DNA from: CAZKCI01 sp964584165
GTDB lineage: Bacteria; Auribacterota; Erginobacteria; Erginobacterales; CAZKCI01
NCBI GenBank assembly: GCA_964584165.1
Contig: CAZOYW010000005.1
Location: forward strand, 1 to 64,000
Direction: 5' to 3'
DNA length: 64,000 bases
Part shown: positions 57,877 through 64,000 of the stretch, piece by piece
How positions within the stretch are numbered: position 1 is the first letter of the stretch
Layout: every line of letters begins with the position of its first letter
Notes under the pieces: generated by a model
What the model saw: only the letters and a program-made list of their open reading frames with translations
Databases searched by the model: none
Told to the model about the DNA's origin: nothing
Translations under genes and position numbers: made by a program

Positions 57877-58605
57877 ATGCTCATCCTACCCGCGATTGAT
57901 CTGAAGTCCGGACGCTGCGTCCGCCTCTTCCAGGGGCGGGCGGATAAGGAGACCGTCTACTCCGAGGACCCCGCCGCCGTGGCCGCGCGCTGGGCGGGGG
58001 AGGGGGCGGAGTATCTCCACGTGGTCGACCTGGACGGCGCCTTCTCGGGCCATCCGGCGAACCTCCCCGCCGTCCGTCGCATCCTCGAATCGGTGCGCAT
58101 ACCGGTCGAACTGGGAGGGGGGATGCGGACGCTTACGGCGATCGAAGCCGCCTTGGCCGCCGGGATCAGCCGGGTCATCGTCGGCACCAAGGCGGCCGAA
58201 TCCCTGGACTTCGCCGAAGGGGCCTTTAAGAGCTTCCGGGAGCGCGTCGTCCCCTCGATCGATGCCCGCGAGGGGAAAGTAGCCATCGGCGGCTGGGAAG
58301 CGGAAACGCGGATCACGGCGACGAAACTCGGCGCCGACCTGAAAAAGATCGGCTACACCCTCGCCATCTACACCGACATCTCCCGGGACGGGACGCTCGC
58401 CGGCTTGAATCTCGCCGGCATCGGAGCCTTCCTCGACGGAACCGGGCTGCGAACGATCGTGGCGGGGGGCGTTTCCACACTGGCCGACGTCCGGGGGGTG
58501 AAGAAGCTGGAGCGAAAAGGCGCCTATGGCGTGGTGATCGGGAAGGCGCTCTACGCGGGAACGATCTCTCTCCAGGAAGCTATCCGTTCCGCCCGGAACC
58601 CGTAG
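57877..58605 (+). CDS. hisA: Phosphoribosylformimino-AICAR-phosphate isomerase
   Basis: A 242-residue beta/alpha barrel that opens the ProFAR ring to PRFAR. The first catalytic Asp is in LPAIDLKSGRCVRLFQG, and the second in YTDISRDGTLAGLNL. The phosphate loops are ELGGGMRTL with VIVGTKAAE, and VAGGVSTLADV with GVVIGKALYAG. HisF, the close relative, is excluded by the RLFQG and GGWEAE (HisA-type loop 5) segments. The TAG stop is part of the GTAGGCGCGG repeat that follows. Confidence 0.94.
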   Translation: MLILPAIDLKSGRCVRLFQGRADKETVYSEDPAAVAARWAGEGAEYLHVVDLDGAFSGHPANLPAVRRILESVRIPVELGGGMRTLTAIEAALAAGISRVIVGTKAAESLDFAEGAFKSFRERVVPSIDAREGKVAIGGWEAETRITATKLGADLKKIGYTLAIYTDISRDGTLAGLNLAGIGAFLDGTGLRTIVAGGVSTLADVRGVKKLERKGAYGVVIGKALYAGTISLQEAIRSARNP

Positions 58606-58674
58606 GCGCGGACCTTCAGGTCCGCGCGAGGCGCGCCGCGAAACCTTCCGCGGACATAAATGTCCGCGGCTACG
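58602..58674. repeat. GTAGGCGCGGACC family inverted repeat, copy 4
   Basis: GTAGGCGCGGACCTTCAGGT then CCGCGCG is the first palindrome; TTCCGCGGACATAAATGTCC then GCGGCTACG the second. The TAG is the hisA stop. CGCCCGGTCCCAAGACCGGG then ACTAC at 58710-58733 is a small additional palindrome. Confidence 0.85.
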
Positions 58675-58746
58675 AACAATTAACCAAGCGGCGGACGAGC
58701 CGGGAGCGCCCGGTCCCAAGACCGGGACTACAGACAAGGAGACGTC

Positions 58747-59145
58747 ATGGATGAGTTTCTATCTTTGGTGAAGTTCAACGACGCCGGCCTCGTCCCGGTC
58801 ATCGCCCAGGACGCGAAAAACGGCGAGGTCCTGATGATGGCCTGGATGAATCGGGAGACGCTCCAGAAGACGGTCGAGACCGGCCTCATGCACTACTGGT
58901 CCCGCTCCCGCCGGAAGGTCTGGCTAAAGGGGGAGACCTCCGGCCATACCCAGAAGGTCAAGGAGATCCGCTTCGACTGCGACGCCGACACCCTGCTCGT
59001 GAAGATCGAGCAGAAGGGCGGGGCCTGCCACGAGGGCTACCGCTCCTGCTTCTTCCGCGTCGTCCGGGACGGCGGGAAGACGATCTCGGTCTCCGGGGAG
59101 AAGCTCTTCGAACCGGAGTCGGCTTACGGCGCGAAGAAAAAATAG
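58747..59145 (+). CDS. hisI: Phosphoribosyl-AMP cyclohydrolase
   Basis: A 132-residue monofunctional HisI (no HisE domain). It opens the adenine ring of PR-AMP. Motifs are VLMMAWMNRETLQKTVETGL, HYWSRSRRKVWLKGETSGH and the metal site RFDCDADTLLVKIEQKGGAC followed by HEGYRSCFFR, with the three zinc cysteines. AAGGAGAC lies before the ATG. hisF, hisH, hisG and hisE are not in this window. Confidence 0.95.
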   Translation: MDEFLSLVKFNDAGLVPVIAQDAKNGEVLMMAWMNRETLQKTVETGLMHYWSRSRRKVWLKGETSGHTQKVKEIRFDCDADTLLVKIEQKGGACHEGYRSCFFRVVRDGGKTISVSGEKLFEPESAYGAKKK

Positions 59146-59211
59146 CCGCCTGCCGATCTCCCCCGGCGAGCTGACGCGCCTCAAGATGACGATCATCGCC
59201 GCGCGAGCGGC

Positions 59212-59324
59212 TTCGGAGTGCGGCGGCACGACGCCGCTTTCGGAGTGCGGCGGCACGACGCCGCTTTCGGAGTGCGGCGGCACGACGCCGCTATATAAAG
59301 CGGCGCCCAGGCGCCGCACTCCAA
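59212..59324. repeat. Three tandem 27-bp units plus closing arm, GGAGTGCGGCGG family
   Basis: The 27-base unit TTCGGAGTGCGGCGGCACGA plus CGCCGCT occurs three times without change (59212-59292). The closing arm is AAAGCGGCGCCCAGGCGCCG then CACTCC. It is the main content of the 311-bp gap between hisI and the DUF4282 gene. The rest shows no gene; a 6-bp stem GGTTGT / ACAACC around a T-run lies at 59415-59438, just before the next ribosome site. Confidence 0.9.
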
Positions 59325-59456
59325 AGCGCCCTGAAAAATTTCGGGGCGCTCTCGGCCAGGGCGTAACCGAGGCCTTACCGGCGCGGCGGTTTTTGTATGG
59401 ACAGAGGGGGGCAAGGTTGTTAGCATTTTTTTACAACCTCAAACCGGAGGTCTACC

Positions 59457-59777
59457 ATGGAAGAGAAGGGATTGATCGGGACGATTTTCGATTTCTCGTT
59501 CGACCGGTTCGTCACCACCAAGGTGATCAAGTTCCTCCTGGCCGTGGCCATGGTCGCCAACCTGATCTTCACCATCATGGTCATCGTGGCCGTCTGGCAG
59601 GGCAGCACTGCCTTGGGGATCCTGGCCCTGATCCTCTCCCCGGTGATCTACGTCCTCATGATGCTCGGCGCCCGCATCTACCTCGAGCTGATCATCGTGG
59701 CCTTCCGGATCGTCGAGCACGTGGGCGGGATCGAGGATCTCCTCAAGAAAAAAGAGGCCGCTCCGGCCGGGAAGTAA
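59457..59777 (+). CDS. DUF4282 small membrane protein
   Basis: A 106-residue protein that fits the DUF4282 family as I recall it. FDFSFDRFVTTKVIKFLL opens the first helix, a second runs through ALGILALILSPVIYVLMM, and GARIYLELIIVAFRIVEHV is the family-like end. The lysine-rich tail is likely cytoplasmic. ACCGGAGGTCTACC gives a strong ribosome site. No function is known for the family that I can state. The next gene appears to start five bases after its stop. Confidence 0.75.
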   Translation: MEEKGLIGTIFDFSFDRFVTTKVIKFLLAVAMVANLIFTIMVIVAVWQGSTALGILALILSPVIYVLMMLGARIYLELIIVAFRIVEHVGGIEDLLKKKEAAPAGK

Positions 59778-59781
59778 GGCG

Positions 59782-61659
59782 ATTACCCGCCGCGGTCTCA
59801 TCGCGCCGCTCGTCCTTTTCCTCCTCGCCGGGGGGATCCGGGCGGGAAGCGTCCTTAACGGACGCTTCTCGCCCGGTTTTTATCTCCTCCCGGCGGGGAT
59901 GGACGAGTACAACTACGATCGACTCGCCTTCGCCCTGTCCGGCGGGGGAGGGGACCTCTCGCTCCTCCCTTACAGCCTACCCCTCTATCCCCGCTTTCTC
60001 GCCCTCGTCTACTCCCTCTGCGGGAGGGACCTCCTCCTCGCCCGCCTCCTCCAATCCGCGATCGGGGCGGGGTCGGTCGTTCTGCTCTATCTCCTGGGGA
60101 AGAAGATCGCCGGGGAGGCGACGGGGCTTGGGGCCGGCGCCTTCCTCGCCTTATACGGGATGGCCGTTTTCCACGAAGGCCTCCTCGTCCCGGCCTCCTT
60201 GGCGCTGTTTCTCTCGCTGGCGGCGCTCCTTTGCTGGGCCGGCGACGGCGGTTTTGCCCGAGGCGCTCTGGGCGGCGTCCTCCTCGGCCTGGCGGGGCTG
60301 GCTTCGGCCGCCAACCTCCTCTTCGCCGCCCTCCTGATCGCCGGCCTCCTGGCCAAAAGAAGGGAGGGGGCGGGGAGGGCCACGGGGGCGGTCCTGGGTC
60401 TCGTTCTCGTTCTCGTCCCTTTCGCCCTCGCCACCTATTCCGCCTCGGGAGACTTCATCCTCGTCTCCGCCCACGGTGGTGTGAATTTCTACATCGGGAA
60501 CAACCCCGAGTCGAACGGCGGTTACAAGACCCCCCTGATCCTGACCCCGTCCGCCTCGGGGATCGTCCGCGATTCGATCCGGATCGCGGAAGAGGAGTCC
60601 GGAAGGCGGCTCGCTCCCTCCGGGGTATCGCGCTACTGGCTCCGGAAGGGATCGGAATGGATCGGATCCGATCCCCACCTCGCCCTGCGGCGGGCGCTCT
60701 CCAAGCTCCGACTCCTCGTCGGACGCTGGGAATACTGCGACGTCGGGGGCGCCCGGATCGGGAAGCAGGAGACCTTCCGCTTCCTGGGGATGCCCCTCCT
60801 GCCGTTTCTTCTGGTCGGCCCGCTGGGCTTGGCCGGGATGATCTTAAGCTTGTCCGTCCCTGGACAACTCCGTCCCCGGCTGATACTATATGCCTACGCC
60901 GCCGCTCATGCGGCCGGGACGGCCCTCTTCTTCTTCCAGTCTCGCTCGCGTCTGCTGCTGCTACCGGTCTTCTGTCTCTTCGCCGCCGACGCCGTCCGGG
61001 CCATCGGAGAGTCATGGCGAAGGAGGCGTCGGGGGCGGGCGGGGCTGATCGTCGCCCTGGCGGCCGCCTGCGTCCTCCTTGCCGCCTCCGCGCCCTGGCG
61101 GGAGATGCGCTCGGAGACCAACGTCCTGGTCATGACGGCCCAGGACGAGGCGGGGGAGGGGAGATACGCGGCCGCTCTGGAGAAGACCGCCCGGGCGCGA
61201 TGGCTTAACCCGCGTCTCGGAGGGATCGACCTAGTCGAAGGGGGGATACATTTTCTCGCGGGAGACCGGGCCAAGGCGGAGGCCTGCTTCCGCCGGGCCC
61301 AAGCGCTCGACCCGCTCAACCCCGATCCCTCGCTCAGCCTGGGTTTCCTTTTCCTGGCGGAGAAGGGACTGGAGAAGGCGCAAGCGGCCGCGGAAGTCGC
61401 CCGGGCCGCCGACCCGATCTCGGCGCGGCCCGACGTCCTCCTCGCCCGGATCGCCGGGGAGCGGAACGACACGGAAAGGGAAGAAGCGGCTTACCGGCGG
61501 GCGCTCCGGCTCGATCCGAACGAAACCGAGGCCTTGCTCAACCTGGCGGGACTAACGGAGCTGCGGGGCGACCGCCGGGAGGCGGAGCGGTTGCGGAGAC
61601 GGGCGGAGAGGGTGGAGCCGGGGATAATCAATAAGGCAGAAGTGAGAAGTAAGAAGTGA
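59782..61659 (+). CDS. GT-C-like membrane glycosyltransferase with C-terminal TPR repeats
   Basis: About 625 residues with 8-10 helices, then three to four TPR units near the end (ALEKTARARWLNPRLG, AEACFRRAQALDPLNP, EEAAYRRALRLDPNET). The acidic first loop is AGMDEYNYDRLAFAL. The first ATG (59899) is the M of that motif and would remove helix 1. The open frame extends upstream as ITRRGLIAPLVLFLLAGGIR, with no ATG, GTG or TTG. I propose ATT at 59782, five bases after the previous stop; this is uncertain. The stop overlaps the next gene. Confidence 0.7.
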   Translation: MTRRGLIAPLVLFLLAGGIRAGSVLNGRFSPGFYLLPAGMDEYNYDRLAFALSGGGGDLSLLPYSLPLYPRFLALVYSLCGRDLLLARLLQSAIGAGSVVLLYLLGKKIAGEATGLGAGAFLALYGMAVFHEGLLVPASLALFLSLAALLCWAGDGGFARGALGGVLLGLAGLASAANLLFAALLIAGLLAKRREGAGRATGAVLGLVLVLVPFALATYSASGDFILVSAHGGVNFYIGNNPESNGGYKTPLILTPSASGIVRDSIRIAEEESGRRLAPSGVSRYWLRKGSEWIGSDPHLALRRALSKLRLLVGRWEYCDVGGARIGKQETFRFLGMPLLPFLLVGPLGLAGMILSLSVPGQLRPRLILYAYAAAHAAGTALFFFQSRSRLLLLPVFCLFAADAVRAIGESWRRRRRGRAGLIVALAAACVLLAASAPWREMRSETNVLVMTAQDEAGEGRYAAALEKTARARWLNPRLGGIDLVEGGIHFLAGDRAKAEACFRRAQALDPLNPDPSLSLGFLFLAEKGLEKAQAAAEVARAADPISARPDVLLARIAGERNDTEREEAAYRRALRLDPNETEALLNLAGLTELRGDRREAERLRRRAERVEPGIINKAEVRSKK

Positions 61660-61668
61660 GAATTAAAA
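61634..61668. repeat. GAAGTGAGAAGTAAGAAGTG repeat at a gene junction
   Basis: A tandem AAGTGAGAAGTAAGAAGTGA then GAATTAAAAAG word spans the stop of the TPR protein and the start of the ABC permease. The GTG and TGA of the junction both lie in it. Confidence 0.6.
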
Positions 61669-62624
61669 AGAGGGGAGAAGTGGCTGCCGCGAAGAAAAAG
61701 AGCTGCGCCGTCGACGACCGGTTCTGCTCCGACCGGCCCTGGGTCCCCTACCTCTACATCCTCCCGGCGGCGCTCATCATCATCATCTTCCAGCTCCTCC
61801 CCATGTTCTACGCCTTCTTCCTGAGCTTCTTCCGCTGGAACATGGTCTCCCCGTCCGAGTTCGTCGGGATCAGGAACTACCTCGTCCTTTTCCAAGACCC
61901 CGATTTCTGGCTTTCCCTCCTCAACACCGCGATCTTCGCCCTGGGCTCGATCGTGCTCGGCCTCGGGATCTCCCTCTTCGTCGCCATCTGCCTCTCCCGG
62001 GGGATCCGGGCCCTGGGAATCTTCCGGACCGCCTACTTCATCCCCTACGTGGCCTCCATGACGGCGATCGCGATCGTCTGGAGGTGGATCTTCCAGCCCC
62101 GGGGGCTCCTGAACAGCGCGCTCCGGGGGCTGGGCGGGCTCCTCCCCGGAGTCCTCCCGGAAGGCTTCGGCGAGATCCGCTGGCTCCAGGAGCCGGGCTG
62201 GGCCAGGCTCGCCATCATCATCTTCGTGGTCTGGAAGACGCTGGGCTTCAACGTCCTGATCTTCCTGACCCGCCTCCTCGACATCGACCGCTCCTACTAC
62301 GAGGCGGCCGAGATCGACGGGGCGAACGCTGCTGGCAAGTTCCGCTTCATCACCTGGCCGCTCCTCATGCCGACCACCCTCTTCCTCCTCACCATCTCCA
62401 CCATCTTCGCCTTCCAGATGTTCATCCCCGTCTTCATCATCACCCCGGAGGGGGGGCCGCTCAAGTCGACCACCACCACGGTCTTCTATCTCTACCAGGC
62501 GGCCTTCAGCAACAACCTCTTCGGCTACGCCTGCGCCATCGCCTATGTTCTCTTCTTCATCATCCTCGCCCTGACCCTGGCGCAGAAGAAGCTCTTGGGA
62601 AAAACCGCCGACTCGGCGGCTTGA
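61656..62624 (+). CDS. Sugar ABC transporter permease (MalF/UgpA-like)
   Basis: A 322-residue CUT1-family permease with six helices, beginning after a basic N-terminus (PWVPYLYILPAALIIIIFQL). The EAA loop that docks on the ATPase is YYEAAEIDGANAAGKFRFIT then WPLLMPT. The binding protein and ATPase are not in the window. The start is GTG in a repeat; a GTG 24 bases later has GGGGAG close by and is an alternative. The partner permease follows after a 216-bp repeat-filled gap. Confidence 0.9.
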   Translation: MRIKKRGEVAAAKKKSCAVDDRFCSDRPWVPYLYILPAALIIIIFQLLPMFYAFFLSFFRWNMVSPSEFVGIRNYLVLFQDPDFWLSLLNTAIFALGSIVLGLGISLFVAICLSRGIRALGIFRTAYFIPYVASMTAIAIVWRWIFQPRGLLNSALRGLGGLLPGVLPEGFGEIRWLQEPGWARLAIIIFVVWKTLGFNVLIFLTRLLDIDRSYYEAAEIDGANAAGKFRFITWPLLMPTTLFLLTISTIFAFQMFIPVFIITPEGGPLKSTTTTVFYLYQAAFSNNLFGYACAIAYVLFFIILALTLAQKKLLGKTADSAA

Positions 62625-62633
62625 TGATCGTAA

Positions 62634-62786
62634 ACCGGCGCGATAGGTCGGGCACGCCCGCTCACAGAGCGGGCCTACAGGCGGCGGCCGGGCCGGCCGG
62701 TCCCGCGAACCAGCGCGACGATGTAGGCCGGTTCTGCGAACCGGCGGCCGGGGTCAAGACGCCCGGAAGCACTCCGGGCCTACAGG
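62634..62786. repeat. GTAGGCCGG / GCGGGCCTACAGG repeat cluster
   Basis: GCCCGCTCACAGAGCGGGCC then TACAGG is a first palindrome; TGTAGGCCGGTTCTGCGAAC then CGGC (62722 onward) and GGAAGCACTCCGGGCCTACA then GG close a second. Same words as 48746-48868. Confidence 0.8.
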
Positions 62787-62840
62787 CGAAGATTCGCGGT
62801 TGAAGTCGCTAATCCAGAGCCACGGGCAGACGGTTGCCAG

Positions 62841-64000
62841 ATGAGCAGGTTCCTCGCCAAATTTGCGGTCTATGCCGTGATCATCTTCGGGGCGGTGACC
62901 ATGGTCTTCCCCTTCGTCTGGATGATCTCCACCTCCTTCAAATCCTCGCTCGAGGTCCTCTCCTCTCGAATCTCGGTCATCCCCGAGCTGAAGAAATACA
63001 TCCGCTCCGAGGGGGGATGGGAGCCGGTGGAGTTCCAGATCGCGCTCGACCTGGACCGGATGGTTTCGGAGTCCGAGGGTCGCTTCACCACGGAGGTCCT
63101 GGCCGGGCCGGGCGCCGCCCTGGCGTCCCGGGCGGCGAGCGGCTACGCCGACCTCCGGGCGGAGATCTCCCGAATCTACGCCTCCTACCCGGAAGGGGGA
63201 GAGGCCCGGAAGAAGCTCGCGGACGCCTGGTCGGCCGCGCTCGGGAAGCTCGAAGTCTCGGCCGTCTCCCTGCCCGCGAAGGAGGCCGCCGCCGCCCGTT
63301 CCGAGCTGGACGACCTGCGGGCCGGCCTCCTGGGCGCGGTCGAGAAAACCTCCGACACGCCCGCCGCGACCGCCGTGGTGGTCCTGGCCGGGGAGAAGCG
63401 GGGCGCGCGGTCCTCGGTCCCCCTCTCCGGGATCGCCTGGCGGCGGTTCCTCCTCGACAACTTCATCAAGGCCTGGCGGGCCGCCCCCTTCGCCCGTTAC
63501 TTCTTCAACACCGTCTTCACGGCGGTGATGGTCACCGTCGGCCAGGTCCTGACCTGCGCCTTGGCCGCCTACGCCTTCGCCCGGATGAAGTTCCGCTTCA
63601 AGGAGCCGATCTTCCTTATCCTCCTGGGGACGATGATGATCCCCCACGAAGTGATCCTCATCCCCGACTACGTGATTATCTCGAAGCTGGGCTGGATGAA
63701 CACCTACTCCGCCCTGATCGTCCCCTTCCTGGGCGCGGTCTTCGGAACCTACTTCATGCGCCAGCACTTCGAGACCTTGCCCCAGGACCTCTTCGACGCC
63801 GCCGCGATCGACGGCTGCGGGCGGATGCGCACCCTCTTCCAGCTCGTCCTCCCCCTTTCCCGGACGGTGATCCTGACCATGTCCCTCTTCACCTTCATCA
63901 TGACCTGGAACTCCCTTCTCTGGCCCCTGGTCATGACCAACACGCCGGAGATGCGCCCCCTCCAGGTGGGGCTGGCGGTCTTCAACCAGGAGAGCGGGAC
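62841..64000 (+). CDS. Sugar ABC transporter permease (MalG-like) with large inserted loop, 3' partial
   Basis: The frame stays open to the window end. Helix 1 (AVYAVIIFGAVTMVFPFVWM) leads to the usual MISTSFKSS near residue 30. The normal continuation NFIKAWRAAPFARYFFNTVF appears only at residue 207, so about 150 residues are inserted in the first external loop. The insert is mostly helical and charged (ISRIYASYPEGGEARKKLAD) with no Cys. The EAA loop is LFDAAAIDGCGRMRTLFQLV then LPLSRT. MalF of E. coli has a periplasmic P2 domain; a comparable insert in a MalG-type protein is unusual to my knowledge. Confidence 0.87.
   Translation, partial: MSRFLAKFAVYAVIIFGAVTMVFPFVWMISTSFKSSLEVLSSRISVIPELKKYIRSEGGWEPVEFQIALDLDRMVSESEGRFTTEVLAGPGAALASRAASGYADLRAEISRIYASYPEGGEARKKLADAWSAALGKLEVSAVSLPAKEAAAARSELDDLRAGLLGAVEKTSDTPAATAVVVLAGEKRGARSSVPLSGIAWRRFLLDNFIKAWRAAPFARYFFNTVFTAVMVTVGQVLTCALAAYAFARMKFRFKEPIFLILLGTMMIPHEVILIPDYVIISKLGWMNTYSALIVPFLGAVFGTYFMRQHFETLPQDLFDAAAIDGCGRMRTLFQLVLPLSRTVILTMSLFTFIMTWNSLLWPLVMTNTPEMRPLQVGLAVFNQESG

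Noticed and set aside
59146..59211. Short coding-like stretch (SPGELTRLKMTIIAARAA) after hisI
   Set aside because: No start, no family recognised, and it ends in the repeat; could be a remnant but cannot be supported.
59212..59324. CRISPR-like array
   Set aside because: The units are directly adjacent with no spacers and there are no cas genes.
59186..60337. Plus-strand frame running through the 27-bp repeats (SECGGTTPL units) into the next gene
   Set aside because: The repeat units are also read in other frames, no start has a ribosome site, and the rest overlaps the GT-C/TPR gene out of frame.

Overview
The window is high-GC bacterial DNA, probably a metagenome scaffold because a run of ten Ns lies at 40956-40965. 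All genes but one read on the plus strand. Ferredoxin-linked 2-oxoacid oxidoreductase genes and several radical SAM genes suggest an anaerobe. dxs shows the MEP isoprenoid route. The repeat style (short-word inverted repeats in most gaps) and an FG-GAP-like remnant recall PVC-superphylum or related uncultured lineages such as Omnitrophota or Kiritimatiellota. That placement is a low-confidence inference from memory, not a measured result.

Layout. 0.1-6.8 kb: translation operon thrS-infC-rpmI-rplT-pheS-pheT in the classical order, with an AUU start on infC and a hairpin over the thrS ribosome binding site. 7.1-17.1 kb: housekeeping run rarA, 5-formyl-THF cyclo-ligase, RNase Y, ymdB, xseA, xseB, dxs, tlyA, nadK. 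17.1-19.9 kb: a four-subunit 2-oxoacid:ferredoxin oxidoreductase. 19.9-21.3 kb: gltX with a shortened middle. 21.3-54.2 kb: a long surface-glycan and lipid-carrier region. It holds a three-domain fusion (CDP-alcohol phosphotransferase plus two GT2 domains), a flippase, further glycosyltransferases, a NodU-type carbamoyltransferase, an NDP-sugar epimerase and dehydrogenase, two methyltransferases, large membrane glycosyltransferases, five radical SAM proteins and a GmhA-like isomerase. 54.5-59.1 kb: histidine genes hisD-hisC-hisB-hisA-hisI. 59.5-64 kb: a DUF4282 protein, a glycosyltransferase-TPR protein, and the two permeases of a CUT1 sugar ABC importer; the second runs off the window and carries a large extra loop.

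The most unusual aspect is the DNA between genes. Most gaps longer than about 60 bp hold an inverted repeat built from a short word. At least a dozen different words occur, several of them recurring at distant gaps. In several cases the stop codon of a gene lies inside the repeat. Repeats also run into coding sequence and make linkers, tails or N-termini; one makes the linker of the three-domain fusion. A separate ~110-bp element occurs twice in opposite orientations (17321-17431 and 26546-26662).

The glycan region repeats a pattern: a membrane glycosyltransferase followed at once by a radical SAM protein, four times. No tRNA, rRNA, CRISPR array, transposase or integrase was seen.
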